Assembly (NCBI GenBank): GCA_963830485.1 | Contig: CAWHNE010000022.1 | Coordinates: forward strand, 124,001 to 188,000 | From: CAIWHR01 sp963830485 | GTDB lineage: Bacteria; Pseudomonadota; Gammaproteobacteria; Burkholderiales; Casimicrobiaceae | Reading direction: 5' to 3' | Length of the DNA: 64,000 nt | Shown here: piece after piece, positions 42,325-52,599 of the stretch | Position numbering within the stretch: the first letter of the stretch is position 1 | Layout of the letters: every line of letters begins with the position of its first letter | The notes under the pieces: generated by a model | What the model was told of the DNA's origin: nothing | Databases searched by the model: none | The model's input: only the letters and a program-made list of their open reading frames with translations | Made by a program: the position numbers and the translations under genes

Positions 42325-43011
42325 ATGACACTGACAGAAATCATCGATCAATCTTTCGCCCTCGCCAACGGCATGCTCGCGGTCACCCACCTCTTCACGG
42401 GAACGGTCGTCATCCCCGCTGAGAAGCGCCTCGACATCAACCGGTACGAGCTCTCCGTCGAGCTTGGAGCGAACGGCTTCTACCGCACCAACAATGACAT
42501 GATCACCGTCAACGGTGCCGCCGGTTCGAACGCGTATCAGGACGTCCGCATGATGACCAACCGCGGCGCGGGAACCGCAGCCCCGGATTACGCCCGCGTG
42601 GAAGCTGCTCCGGGCAGCACCGGGCACGTCATCGCGCGCAAGACTGCGGTTCGGGGTGCGGCGACCAGCCGCACGGTGTGGGCCGAGCAGATCAATCTGG
42701 GACCGTTCACGCAGGCCGGACTGTGGATCGGGAGCGATGGCCAGCAGACGCCGGTCGATTACGTGATCGTCGTGCAGAGCTCCGTCGATGTCACGAAATC
42801 GGTGGTCCAGTGGAACCGGAGCACGGATTCGAACGGCGATTATCTTCGCGTGTACCGGCCGGATTCGACCCTCGGGTTCCGGATCACGATGGACGGGGAT
42901 CTCGTCTGGGGACGCAACGACTCGCTGCGTGCCGAGCTCGCCGCGCTGCGGAAGGAAGTGACCGAACTGCGCAAACAGTTGCAGTCGCTCGCCTCAGTAC
43001 CGTCGAAGTAG
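42325..43011 (+). CDS. hypothetical protein with C-terminal coiled coil
   Basis: 228 residues, not recognised. No signal peptide. The middle is beta-rich (HLFTGTVVIPAEKRLDINRYELS, GPFTQAGLWIGSDGQQTPVDYV), and the last 30 residues form a heptad coiled coil (SLRAELAALRKEVTELRKQL). GGAGGCTCCG precedes the ATG. A trimeric or dimeric fibre- or capsid-like protein is one possibility. It lies alone between tmRNA and manC. Confidence 0.65.
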   Translation: MTLTEIIDQSFALANGMLAVTHLFTGTVVIPAEKRLDINRYELSVELGANGFYRTNNDMITVNGAAGSNAYQDVRMMTNRGAGTAAPDYARVEAAPGSTGHVIARKTAVRGAATSRTVWAEQINLGPFTQAGLWIGSDGQQTPVDYVIVVQSSVDVTKSVVQWNRSTDSNGDYLRVYRPDSTLGFRITMDGDLVWGRNDSLRAELAALRKEVTELRKQLQSLASVPSK

Positions 43012-43062
43012 TGCTCGCCCTGTTCGTGTAGACTGCGGCAACCTTCGCACGCCCCTTCGTCG

Positions 43063-44541
43063 ATGCCTACTTCGTCCTTTCCCGCGCTCGTTCCCGTGAT
43101 CCTGTCCGGCGGCGCCGGCACGCGGCTGTGGCCGCTGTCGCGCGAGATGGCGCCGAAGGCGTTCATGCAGCTCCCCGACGGCGAGACGCTGCTCGGCAAG
43201 ACGGCGGCGCGCGCACGAGCGCTCCCGGGCATCGCCGAGATCGTCACCGTCACCAACCGCGATCTCTACTTCCAGACGCGCGACGTGTACAACGCGCTGC
43301 GCGACCGGACCTCCCGCGACACGTTCCTGCTCGAACCTTTCGGCCGCAACACCGCACCGGCTGTGGCGCTGGCCGCGCTGTTCGTTCAGACGCGCCATGG
43401 CGACGACGCGGTGCTGCTCGTGATGCCCGCCGACCACCTGGTTCGCGATCACGTCGCGTTCCGTGCCGCCGTAGAGCGCGCCGTCGCGCTTGCCCGCGAC
43501 GGACTGCTGGTCACGTTCGGCATCCGGCCGTCGCATCCGGAAACCGGCTTCGGCTATCTCGAATGCGGCGCGGCGATCGACGTCGTCGCCACCGATGCGC
43601 TACCCGTGGCCGCACGCGTGCAGCGCTTCGTCGAGAAGCCGTCGCTCGAGAAGGCGCGCGCATACGTTGCTGCCGGCGCATACGCGTGGAATTCCGGCAT
43701 CTTCTGCTTTACCGCCGCCGCGATCCTCGAGGCGATCGCACGGCACGCGCCGGCCGTCGACCGCGCGGTCCGTCCGATAGCAGCGACGTTCGCGTCGTAT
43801 CTGGACGCGACGATGCTGGAGATCGACCCTGAGCGCTTCGCGGGCGTCCCCGACATCTCGATCGACTACGCGGTGATGGAGCCCGCGGCCGCCGCGGGCA
43901 GCGTCGCCGTCGTGCGCGGCACGTTCGACTGGAGCGACATCGGCTCCTGGCAGGCGGTGGCGGACCTGACGGCGCCCGATGCCGAGGGCAACCGCGGCCA
44001 CGGCGAGCGGGTCACGGTCGCGACGCGTGGCACGTTCGTTCATTCGGAGGATCGCGTCGTCGCCACCGTCGGCGTGGAGAATCTCGTCGTCATCGATACG
44101 CCTGACGCCGTGCTGGTCGCGCACCGCGATCACCTGCAACGCGTGCGCGAGGTCGCGGGCGAGCTCAAGGCGCGCGGACACGAAGCCTACCGCTTCCATC
44201 GGACCGTCATGCGACCGTGGGGTCTCTACACGGTGCTGCAGGAGGGCCGCGGCTACAAGATCAAGCGGATCGAGGTGAAGCCCGGTGCGGCGCTGTCGCT
44301 GCAGCTCCACCGCCGGCGCAGCGAGCACTGGGTCGTCGTCGCCGGGACGGCGACCGTGACGCGCGGCGAGGAGAAGTTCCCCGTCGGCGAGCATGGATCG
44401 ACGCACATCCCGGTCGAGACGAAGCACCGCCTCGAGAATGCCGGCAATACTCCACTCGTGCTCATCGAGGTCCAGTGCGGCGACTATCTCGGCGAGGACG
44501 ACATCGTCCGCTTCGAGGACCGCTACGGCCGCTCGAAGTAG
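43063..44541 (+). CDS. manC: mannose-1-phosphate guanylyltransferase/mannose-6-phosphate isomerase
   Basis: 492 residues, the bifunctional type II enzyme that makes GDP-mannose for exopolysaccharide, LPS or capsule. N-terminal nucleotidyltransferase with ILSGGAGTRLWPLSREMAPK and the FVEKPS motif; C-terminal cupin isomerase with RPWGLYTVLQEG, KPGAALSLQLHRRRSEHW and EVQCGDYLGEDDIVR. Start ATG follows a weak ribosome site. No other mannose gene in the window, though sugar-nucleotide genes occur at the right edge. Confidence 0.95.
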   Translation: MPTSSFPALVPVILSGGAGTRLWPLSREMAPKAFMQLPDGETLLGKTAARARALPGIAEIVTVTNRDLYFQTRDVYNALRDRTSRDTFLLEPFGRNTAPAVALAALFVQTRHGDDAVLLVMPADHLVRDHVAFRAAVERAVALARDGLLVTFGIRPSHPETGFGYLECGAAIDVVATDALPVAARVQRFVEKPSLEKARAYVAAGAYAWNSGIFCFTAAAILEAIARHAPAVDRAVRPIAATFASYLDATMLEIDPERFAGVPDISIDYAVMEPAAAAGSVAVVRGTFDWSDIGSWQAVADLTAPDAEGNRGHGERVTVATRGTFVHSEDRVVATVGVENLVVIDTPDAVLVAHRDHLQRVREVAGELKARGHEAYRFHRTVMRPWGLYTVLQEGRGYKIKRIEVKPGAALSLQLHRRRSEHWVVVAGTATVTRGEEKFPVGEHGSTHIPVETKHRLENAGNTPLVLIEVQCGDYLGEDDIVRFEDRYGRSK

Positions 44542-44550
44542 AATCGCGCC

Positions 44551-44766
44551 CTAGGCTGGAATGTCGGGATCGATCATCCGCTCGAGGCGGGCGATCTGGT
44601 CCTTGAGCAGCAGCTTGCGACGCTTCATCCGCGTCAGCTGCAGCTGGTCGTGCGAGGGATCGTCGCCCAGCCGGCGGCACACGTCGTCGAGGTCGCGGTG
44701 CTCGAGCTTGAGCTCGGTGAGCCGCTGCATCATCGCCACCCGGTCCGCGTTGCCGATGTCGGTCAC
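44551..44766 (-). CDS. DUF465 (YdcH-like) small protein
   Basis: 71 residues, one helical hairpin: LTELKLEHRDLDDVCRRLGDD then MKRRKLLLKDQIARLERMI, the DUF465 pattern. Function unknown; common in Proteobacteria and often expressed in stationary phase. Converges with manC, 9 bp apart. Confidence 0.88.
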   Translation of the reverse strand: MTDIGNADRVAMMQRLTELKLEHRDLDDVCRRLGDDPSHDQLQLTRMKRRKLLLKDQIARLERMIDPDIPA

Positions 44767-44943
44767 TTGTGTGCCCCCACACGATCCACCGGATCAGGCA
44801 CGTTCGCGGGACGCCGGTGCCAATCTTCAGTCACCGGCCTCTTCCCCCGCCGTCATCACTCGCCTCGCCGAATCAACGGCCGATCTCCATCGTTCGACGA
44901 CGCGCCTTTCGGGCCTTGGCTCGCTTGCGCTCGCCCGCCTCAC

Positions 44944-45878
44944 TCAGTCGGTGCCGGCCGGCGCAGGCGCCGGTCGCCGCCCCAGCCGGCTCGTGATCCA
45001 GATGCCCGTCAGGATAAGCGCAATTCCGGCGACATGGAACGGGGCGAGCCGCTCGCCCAGGAAGATCCACGCGAGCACCACGCCGAACACAGGCATCAGG
45101 TGGACGAAGAGCCCGGCCACGTTCGCGCCGACCTGCTCGACGCCGCGGTTCCAGAAGATGTAGGCGAGCACCGAGGAGAAGAGCGCGACGAAGGCGAGCG
45201 CGGCCAGATTCGGCAGCGAGACCACCATCCGCCGCCCGAACGCGAGCTCGCCCAGGAAGAAGGGCAGCACGCAGAGTTCGCCGACGACGCTCAGCACGAA
45301 CAGGAACGTGAGCATGTCGAGGCCCGCAGGCCGCCAGCGCAGACAGATGGTGTAGGTCGACCACATCGCCATCGACAGGATCACGAGCAGGTCGCCCGCG
45401 TTCAGCCGAAACGACGCGAGCGCCTCGAGACTTCCCCCGACAAAATCGCGAGCACACCGGCGAGCGACACGCCGACGCCGGCGAGCTGCACGCCCGTGAG
45501 CCGTTCGCGCAGGAACAGCCACGAGAGCGCGATGATCATCACCGGGATGAACGAATTGAGGATGACGCCGTTGGTCGCGGTCGTGTAGTTGAGGCCGAGG
45601 TACGCGAGCGCATTGTGCGTGCCGACGCCGATCGCGCCCAGGAACAGCATCGTCTTCCAGTGCGCGCGGACCACCGGCCATTCGCGCATGACGTGCCGCC
45701 ATGCGAACGGCGCGAGAATGACGAGCGCGAAGAACCAGCGCAGGAACGTCATTGCCATCGGCGGAACGTCGGCGGCGAGGCCGCGGCCGACGATCCAGTT
45801 GCACGCCCAGAACAGCGGCGCGAGCGCGAGCAGCAGGTACGGGCTCGCACCTCGCGGTGCCGCCGCGGGAGGATTCAC
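44944..45878 (-). pseudogene. EamA/DMT-family permease, one-base frameshift
   Basis: Ten membrane helices of the drug/metabolite transporter family can be read in two frames: YLLLALAPLFWACNWIVGRG to VGVSLAGVLAILSG, then ALASFRLNAGDLLVILSMAM to ALILTGIWITSRLG. The break is at the C-run 45434-45438 (GGGGG on the coding strand); one more G would restore SGGSLEA and the whole protein of about 311 residues. A sequencing indel in the run is as likely as a true mutation. GTG start 45878 is divergent from mfd. Exporter of metabolites, substrate unknown. Confidence 0.82.
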
Positions 45879-45975
45879 GCGGGCGATTATCGCACGCGCC
45901 TTCGCATCGGGAGTCGCGGTCGCGCCCGCGTATAATCCGCGCTCGATCGTGCCGCCGGAAACATCCGCCGCCGGC

Positions 45976-48900
45976 ATGGCGGCCACGGTGGTGCCTCACG
46001 ACGGTTCCGCCGCGCTCAGCAGTACCGCCGCCGCGCCGGCGACCGCCGACCCCGCCGCGACCCTATCGAGGCTCGCCGCGCTGCCCCCGCTCGCCCCGCG
46101 TTTGCCGGCGGCGGGCCGGGTAGCGCACGCACCGGCCCTCCCCGGCTCATCCGACGCGCTCGCGCTCGCACAGCTCGCGCGCGAGTGCGCCGGCCGGAAG
46201 CAACTGCTCGCGGTCGTCGCCTCCGATGCGCTTGGTGCGCAGCGACTCGCCGACGAGTTGCCGTGGTTCGCGCCGGGTCTTCGCATCGCGCTGCTCCCTG
46301 ACTGGGAGACGTTGCCCTACGACCCGTTCTCGCCGCACCACGACCTTGTGTCGGAGCGGCTCGCGACGCTCTATCGAGTCTCGCGTGGCGAGTGCGACGT
46401 TCTCGTCGTCGCAGCGACGACGGCGCTCCACCGGCTCGCGCCGCCGTCGTATCTCGCCGCGTTCACGTTCTTCCTGAAGCAGGGCACGCGGCTCGACGTC
46501 GACGCGCTGCGCGCGCAGCTGGCGCTCGCCGGCTATCAGCACGTGACCCAGGTGGTATCGCCCGGCGAGTTTTCGGTGCGTGGCGGGCTGATCGACCTCT
46601 TTCCGATGGGGAGCCCGCTCCCCTACCGCCTCGACCTCTTCGGCGACGACATCGAAAGCATCAAGACCTTCGACGTCGACACCCAGCGCACGCTCTACCC
46701 GGTCCCCGACGTTCGCCTCCTGCCCGCGCGCGAGTTTCCGCTCGACGAGGCCGGCCGCACACGCTTTCGCAGTCGCTATCGCGAGGCGTTCGAGGGCGAC
46801 CCGTCGAAGTCACCGCTTTATCGCGACGTGAGCCACGGCGTCGCGCCTGGGGGCATCGAGTACTACCTGCCGCTCTTCTTCGAGGCCACGGCGACGCTCG
46901 CCGACTATCTGCCGAGCGATGCGGCCGTCGCGCGCGTCGGTGACGTCGCAGGCGCGGTCGCGCGCTTCTGGCAGGACACCGAGGCACGTTACCGGCTCCT
47001 GCGCGGCGACAAGGCCCGGCCGCTCCTGCCTCCTCCGGACGTCTTCCTGCCGGAGGACGCATTCAACGGGGCGCTGAAGCGTTTCGCGCGCATCGAGTTC
47101 CCGGCGCCGGGCCCCGACCCCGAGGAAAGGGGTGACGGAACGGCGGCACCCTTGCCACCGCTGCAGGTCGACCGCCGTGCCGATGACCCGCTCGCGGCGC
47201 TCAAGCGCTTTCTCGCCTCTGCGCGGGGCATGCGTGTGCTGATCTGCGCGGAGAGCGCCGGCCGCCGCGAGACGATGCATCAGTACTTCGCCGAATACGG
47301 GCTCGCGCTGCCGCACGTCGACGACTTCGGCGCGTTTCTGGCGAGCGAGGCGCTGGTTTCGCTCGGCGTGTCGCCGGTGCACGCGGGCTTTGTCTGGCCC
47401 ACGGCGAAGCTCGCGCTGATCACCGAGGGCGAGCTCTACGCAGGCGTCGTCCGGCGCGGCCGGCGCGACGGCGCGCGGCGATCGAACGTCGACGCGATGC
47501 TGCGCGACCTGTCCGAGGTGCGCGCCGGCGATCCGGTCGTCCACGAGCAGCACGGCATCGGCCGGTACCTGGGCCTCGTCACGCTGGACGTGGGCGAAGG
47601 CCCGACCGAATTCCTGCAGCTCGTCTACGCGAACGACGCCAAGCTTTACGTTCCCGTGTCGAACCTCCACCTGATCGGCCGCTACAGCGGCGCGTCGCCG
47701 GAATCGGCGCCGCTGCACGAGCTCGGCAGCAGCCAGTGGGAGAAGGCGAAGAAACGCGCGGCGCGGCAGGCCCACGACACGGCTGCCGAGCTCCTGAACC
47801 TGTACGCGCAGCGCGCCGCGCGCCAGGGCCACGCGTTCTCGTTCACGCCGCACGACTACGAAGCCTTCGCCGACGGCTTCCCGTTCGAGGAAACCGCGGA
47901 CCAGCAGGCGGCGATCGAGGCGGTGATCGCGGACCTGACCGCGGGCCGTCCGATGGACCGGCTCGTGTGCGGCGACGTGGGCTTTGGCAAGACGGAAGTC
48001 GCGCTGCGCGCGGCGTTCGTCGCGCTGGCCGACGGCAAGCAGGTCGCGGTGCTGGTCCCGACGACGCTTCTCGCCGAGCAGCACTTCAAGGTGTTCAGCG
48101 ACCGGTTCGCCGAGCTGCCGGTCAGGCTGGCCGAGCTCTCGCGCTTCCGTTCTGCGAAGGAAGTGAAGGCGGCGCTGGACGGGCTCGCCGCGGGGACGCT
48201 CGACCTCGTCATCGGCACGCACAAGCTGCTGCAGGCCGACGTGAAGTTCGGCAACCTCGGGCTCGTCATCATCGACGAGGAGCACCGCTTCGGCGTGCGG
48301 CAGAAGGAGCAGCTGAAGAAGCTGCGCGCCGAGGTCGACGTGCTGACGCTGACGGCAACCCCGATCCCGCGCACGCTCGCGCTGTCGCTCGAGGGCATCC
48401 GCGATTTCTCGGTGATCGCGACGGCGCCGCAGCGCCGGCTTGCGATCAAGACGTTCGTCTCGCCGTACGCGCGCGGGATCATCCGCGAGGCCGCGCTGCG
48501 CGAGTTGAAGCGCGGCGGACAGATCTACTTCCTGCACAACGACATCGACACGATCGCGACGACCGCCGAGCGGCTCGCGGAGCTCGTGCCCGAGGCGCGG
48601 ATCGCCGTCGCGCACGGGCAGATGGCCGAGCGCGAGCTGGAGCAGGTGATGCGCGACTTCTACGCGCAGCGCGTCAACCTGCTCGTCTGCTCGACGATCA
48701 TCGAGACCGGCATCGACGTGCCCACCGCGAACACGATCATCATCGAGCGCGCCGACCGCTTCGGCCTCGCGCAGCTCCACCAGCTGCGCGGCCGCGTCGG
48801 CCGCTCGCACCACCAGGCTTACGCGTACCTGCTGACGCCGCCGGGCGAGTCGCTGTCGGTCCAGGCGCGCAAGCGGCTCGACGCGATCCAGATGATGGAG

Positions 48901-49518
48901 GACCTGGGCTCGGGCTTCTATCTCGCGATGCACGACCTCGAGATTCGCGGCGCGGGCGAGGTGCTCGGCGAATCCCAGTCGGGCGAGATGCAGGAGGTCG
49001 GATTCCAGCTCTACGCCGACATGCTGAAGGCCGCGGTGTCGGCGCTGAAGTCCGGACGCGAGCCCGATCTCGCCGCGCCGCTGGGCGTCACCACCGAAAT
49101 CAATCTCCACGTGCCGGCGCTCCTGCCCGAGGCGTACTGCAGCGACGTGCACGAGCGGCTCGTCCTCTACAAGCGGCTCGCGAACTGCGAGACGACGGAC
49201 GAGCTGACCGCGATGGAGGAGGAGCTCGTCGATCGCTTCGGGCGGCCGCCGGAGCCCGCGCAGGCGCTCATCGCATGCCACCGGCTGCGGCTCGCGGCGA
49301 AGCCGCTCGGCGTCGTCAAGATCGATGCGGGCCCCGAACGCAGCACGATCCAGTTCGTCAGAGAGCCACCGTTCGACGCGGGCACGCTGATCCTCCTCGT
49401 CCAGCGCGACGGGCGGTTTCGCTTCGCGGGACCCGACCGAGTGCGCATCGAGCAGGCGGCGCCGACCTTGGCCGAGCGCGTGGCGCTGGCGCGCGACTTC
49501 CTGGGCAAGTTGCGCTGA
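45976..49518 (+). CDS. mfd: transcription-repair coupling factor Mfd
   Basis: 1180 residues. UvrB-like N-terminal module (DWETLPYDPFSPHHDLVSERL, FSVRGGLIDLFPMG), CarD-like RNA-polymerase-binding domain (AGDPVVHEQHGIGRYLGLV), helicase with Walker A CGDVGFGKTEVALR, DEEHRFGVRQKE, TATPIPRTL, RADRFGLAQLHQLRGRVGR and the TRG domain end. It frees stalled RNA polymerase and recruits UvrA. ATG 45976 fits the usual N-terminus; the frame is open further left over the divergent permease. Confidence 0.96.
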   Translation: MAATVVPHDGSAALSSTAAAPATADPAATLSRLAALPPLAPRLPAAGRVAHAPALPGSSDALALAQLARECAGRKQLLAVVASDALGAQRLADELPWFAPGLRIALLPDWETLPYDPFSPHHDLVSERLATLYRVSRGECDVLVVAATTALHRLAPPSYLAAFTFFLKQGTRLDVDALRAQLALAGYQHVTQVVSPGEFSVRGGLIDLFPMGSPLPYRLDLFGDDIESIKTFDVDTQRTLYPVPDVRLLPAREFPLDEAGRTRFRSRYREAFEGDPSKSPLYRDVSHGVAPGGIEYYLPLFFEATATLADYLPSDAAVARVGDVAGAVARFWQDTEARYRLLRGDKARPLLPPPDVFLPEDAFNGALKRFARIEFPAPGPDPEERGDGTAAPLPPLQVDRRADDPLAALKRFLASARGMRVLICAESAGRRETMHQYFAEYGLALPHVDDFGAFLASEALVSLGVSPVHAGFVWPTAKLALITEGELYAGVVRRGRRDGARRSNVDAMLRDLSEVRAGDPVVHEQHGIGRYLGLVTLDVGEGPTEFLQLVYANDAKLYVPVSNLHLIGRYSGASPESAPLHELGSSQWEKAKKRAARQAHDTAAELLNLYAQRAARQGHAFSFTPHDYEAFADGFPFEETADQQAAIEAVIADLTAGRPMDRLVCGDVGFGKTEVALRAAFVALADGKQVAVLVPTTLLAEQHFKVFSDRFAELPVRLAELSRFRSAKEVKAALDGLAAGTLDLVIGTHKLLQADVKFGNLGLVIIDEEHRFGVRQKEQLKKLRAEVDVLTLTATPIPRTLALSLEGIRDFSVIATAPQRRLAIKTFVSPYARGIIREAALRELKRGGQIYFLHNDIDTIATTAERLAELVPEARIAVAHGQMAERELEQVMRDFYAQRVNLLVCSTIIETGIDVPTANTIIIERADRFGLAQLHQLRGRVGRSHHQAYAYLLTPPGESLSVQARKRLDAIQMMEDLGSGFYLAMHDLEIRGAGEVLGESQSGEMQEVGFQLYADMLKAAVSALKSGREPDLAAPLGVTTEINLHVPALLPEAYCSDVHERLVLYKRLANCETTDELTAMEEELVDRFGRPPEPAQALIACHRLRLAAKPLGVVKIDAGPERSTIQFVREPPFDAGTLILLVQRDGRFRFAGPDRVRIEQAAPTLAERVALARDFLGKLR

Positions 49519-49762
49519 CCTCTAGCTGTGAAGCGTCAAGAGGTTATTTGCAGGGCGCATGCGTTGCGCTCATTTCATTCGGTTGTCGTCCCCGCGGAGG
49601 AGTCGTGAGCGCGGCGGGCGCAGCCAAGGCGCGAAGCGCGCGTCGCCGCGCGATCGACGCGGCCGACACCACCGTCGTTAGCGTACACGGGGGGTGCGGA
49701 GGCCGCGGGGACCCAGAGTCGTTCCAGCCTCTGACGCGAAAGAGTTGGGAAACGACACTAGA

Positions 49763-49782
49763 TTCCCGCCTTCGCGGGAATG
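49763..49782. repeat. dRS3-like inverted repeat
   Basis: ATTCCCGCCTTCGCGGGAAT is a perfect 8-bp stem around CTTC and fits the Neisseria dRS3 form ATTCCC-N8-GGGAAT. It lies between mfd and the cyclase gene, both ending here, and may also act as terminator. The 49519-49794 gap has no gene I can support. Confidence 0.6.
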
Positions 49783-49794
49783 ACGGATGCACAT

Positions 49795-51450
49795 CTAGCG
49801 ACGGCCGTCCGATTTCTCGGCCGCATCGCCGATATGTACGCGGCCGCGGCCGATCGCCTTGGCGCGGTAGCAACTTGCGTCGGCTGCGCTCAGGATGTCG
49901 GCGACGCTGTGGGGGCCTGGGGCGATCGGCACGAGCCCGACGCTGACGCCGAGCTTGAACGAACGCCCGTGGCACTCGAACGCCACGAGCGCGACCGCGT
50001 CGCGCAGGCCCTCGGCGATCCGCACCGCGTGATCGGGCGCACAGTTCTCGAGCAGCACGCCGAACTCGTCGCCGCCGAGCCGCGCGAGCGTGTCGCCCTC
50101 GCGCAGCCTGCGCTGGAGCAGGAGGCTGATCTCGCGCAGGAGCTCGTCGCCCGCGGCGTGGCCGCAGACATCGTTGACTTCCTTGAACCGATCGAGATCG
50201 AGGTAGAGGATCGCGTGCCGCCGGTCGAGCTCCGCGGCGCTGCCCAGCGCCCGTCCCAGCCGGTGCTCGAATTCGCGGCGGTTGGCGAGGCCCGTAAGCG
50301 CGTCGTGCCGCGCCTGGTGCGAGAGCTGCGCGGCGAAGCGGCGCTCGTCGGTGACGTCGTAGAAGACGAGGACCGCGCCGATCGTCGCGCCATCGCGATC
50401 GCGGATCGGCGCGGCCGACGCGTCGACGCCGACCTCGCGGCCATCGCGCCGGACGAGGATCGTGTCGCCACGGAGCTCGACGGGCGTGCCGCCGTCGAGC
50501 AGCGTCGCGACCGGATTGATGCGGGCGCGGCGGTCCGTCTCGTCGATGATCGCGAACACGTCCTCGAGCGGCCGCCCGAGCGCCTGTGCGCTGCTCCAGC
50601 CGGTCAGTGACTCCGCCACCGGATTGAGCGTCTCGACGCGGCCGCGCTCGTCGGTCGTGATCACGGCCTCGGCGATCGACTGCAGCGTCACCTGCGCCCG
50701 ATCCCGCTCGGCGTAGAGCTGCGCCTCGAGCGCCTCGCTCGTGCGCAGCATGCGCCGCGACAGCGCGATGCCGCCGAGCACGAGCGTGGCCGCGGCGAAC
50801 ACGAGCACCACCTCGAGGATCTCCTGCGTCCAGCGCGACGCCTCGCCCAGCGTGCTCGAGAACGCGACCTCGAGCGGCGTGAGCCGCCGGTTGGCGTCGT
50901 CGATGCGCGCGAGCGCCGGCAAGAGCGCCTCCGGCGACGCGTCGCCCGCGGCGATCCGCGCATGCAGATCCTCGGCCGCCGCGCTGAGCGCGGCGATCTG
51001 CTCGTCGGCACGCGCCCAGGTGTCGATCGCGCGATTCATGAACGACACGTCGCGAAACCGGCGGAACAGCATGATCATCCCGTCGACGTCGTCGGGATCG
51101 TTCCGGCCGGCGATGAGCCCCTCGCGCGCGATCGCGAGGTCCGGCGTCTCTTTCTCCAGCTCGAGCCGGGCCCGGCGGTCGCCCAATGGCACGGAAATCG
51201 CCTCGCGATAGGCGTGGAAGTCGACCTCGGCGCGCGATTGCGCATAGCGAAAGAGACTGTAGACGGCCTCCTTCTGCGCCTTCGACCAGAGGCTCTCGGC
51301 GCCCACGTACGCGCGGGTCGCCGAGACGATCTTCAGGCTCTCGCTCGCGAGCAGCACGAGCACGACGACGATGCCGAGGAACGGCCACGTGACGCGCAGG
51401 AGCGTGCGATCGCTCGAATTCGATCTCGCCTTTGGCCCCAAGGATTTCAT
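49795..51450 (-). CDS. membrane PAS-GGDEF diguanylate cyclase
   Basis: 551 residues. Two membrane helices (PFLGIVVVLVLLASESL and VLVFAAATLVLGGIAL) flank a ~150-residue periplasmic helical sensor; a PAS domain follows (VTLQSIAEAVITTDERGRVETL...), then GGDEF with RHDALTGLANRREFEHRL and the intact GGDEF motif in RLGGDEFGVLL. RxxD (REGD) five residues before it is the inhibitory I-site. So it should make cyclic di-GMP with feedback control. No EAL domain. Confidence 0.92.
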   Translation of the reverse strand: MKSLGPKARSNSSDRTLLRVTWPFLGIVVVLVLLASESLKIVSATRAYVGAESLWSKAQKEAVYSLFRYAQSRAEVDFHAYREAISVPLGDRRARLELEKETPDLAIAREGLIAGRNDPDDVDGMIMLFRRFRDVSFMNRAIDTWARADEQIAALSAAAEDLHARIAAGDASPEALLPALARIDDANRRLTPLEVAFSSTLGEASRWTQEILEVVLVFAAATLVLGGIALSRRMLRTSEALEAQLYAERDRAQVTLQSIAEAVITTDERGRVETLNPVAESLTGWSSAQALGRPLEDVFAIIDETDRRARINPVATLLDGGTPVELRGDTILVRRDGREVGVDASAAPIRDRDGATIGAVLVFYDVTDERRFAAQLSHQARHDALTGLANRREFEHRLGRALGSAAELDRRHAILYLDLDRFKEVNDVCGHAAGDELLREISLLLQRRLREGDTLARLGGDEFGVLLENCAPDHAVRIAEGLRDAVALVAFECHGRSFKLGVSVGLVPIAPGPHSVADILSAADASCYRAKAIGRGRVHIGDAAEKSDGRR

Positions 51451-51648
51451 GGTTTTTCGTGACGCAGCGACATTCGCATTGTCGCCGCGACGCCCGTCAT
51501 CAGGCTACCGAATTCCGCCGGACGGTCGCCGCCGACAACGATACGAACCGACCGCCGCCGCGCGCGGGGCGACGAACGCGTGGCCTACGGCGGCGAATGG
51601 TACGATGATTCCGCCCGAGTCCGCGTCGATGCGCCCGCCGCAATTCCG

Positions 51649-52569
51649 ATGTCCGCGTTGCCCTTTCCCCCGCAGCTCCACGTCTTCGTCCGCGACTGGC
51701 TGTCCGCGAACAACGTGCTGCTCAGGAGCCGCGACGGCCACGTGCTGATCGACACGGGCTACGTCCGTCACGCGCCGCTCACGCTCGCGCTGCTCGCGTC
51801 CGAGCGCGGCATCGGCAACGCGCCGCTCGCCTGGGTCGTCAACACGCACTGCCATTCCGACCACATCGGCGGCAACGCGGCGATCGCCGCGAAATACGGC
51901 TGCCCCATCGCAGTGCCGCGCGACGAGGCGCCGCTCGTCGAGCGCTGGGACGGCAAGGCGCTCCTCTACGACTACTGCGACCAGCGCGCCGACCGCTTCG
52001 CCGTGGACAAGGCGCTCGTCCCGGGCACGACGCACTATTGGGGCGACCTCGAGTGGCGCGCGCTGGCGGCGCCTGGCCACGACATGGGTGCGCTCGTGTT
52101 CCACAACGCCGAGCACGGGATCCTCGTGTCGGGCGACGCGCTGTGGGAAAACGGCTTCGGCCAGGTGATGCCGCCGGAGTTCGATCCCGCGGCGGTTCCG
52201 GCGACGCGCGCGACGATCGAGATGATCGCGGGACTCGATGCCCGCGTCGTGATTCCGGGGCACGGCGAGCCGTTCACCGATGTCGAGACCGCGCTCGACC
52301 GCGCACGGCAGCGGATCGCCGCGTTCGAGGCCGACAGCGTGCGCGTCGCGCGTCATGCGCTCAAGGTGAACCTCGTGTTCGCGCTGCTCGATCGGCAGCG
52401 GCTCGCGCTCGCCGAGTTGCCTGGCTACCTCGACCGTGTCGGACTCTATCGAGATTTCAACCGGCAGTTCTTCCGCCTGCCGCCCTCCGAGCTCGCGGCG
52501 ATGCTCGTGGGCGAACTCGAGAAATCGCGCGCCGCCCGCCGCGAGGATGGATGGCTCGTTCCCGCGTAA
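51649..52569 (+). CDS. metallo-beta-lactamase-fold hydrolase
   Basis: 306 residues. HxHxDH zinc motif as VNTHCHSDHIGGN, further ligands in APGHDMGALVFHN, VSGDALWENGF and VVIPGHGEPF. The order is that of glyoxalase II-like or lactonase-like enzymes; the substrate is unknown. The chosen ATG 51649 begins at the first strand; an earlier in-frame ATG (51580) would add 23 residues. Divergent from the cyclase gene. Confidence 0.83.
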   Translation: MSALPFPPQLHVFVRDWLSANNVLLRSRDGHVLIDTGYVRHAPLTLALLASERGIGNAPLAWVVNTHCHSDHIGGNAAIAAKYGCPIAVPRDEAPLVERWDGKALLYDYCDQRADRFAVDKALVPGTTHYWGDLEWRALAAPGHDMGALVFHNAEHGILVSGDALWENGFGQVMPPEFDPAAVPATRATIEMIAGLDARVVIPGHGEPFTDVETALDRARQRIAAFEADSVRVARHALKVNLVFALLDRQRLALAELPGYLDRVGLYRDFNRQFFRLPPSELAAMLVGELEKSRAARREDGWLVPA

Positions 52570-52599
52570 GCGCCGCCCAGCTCGCCGCGCCGCGCGCGG

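Noticed and set aside
46810..49281. 823-residue open frame antisense to mfd
   Set aside because: Shadow of the mfd codon pattern; no motifs and no ribosome site.
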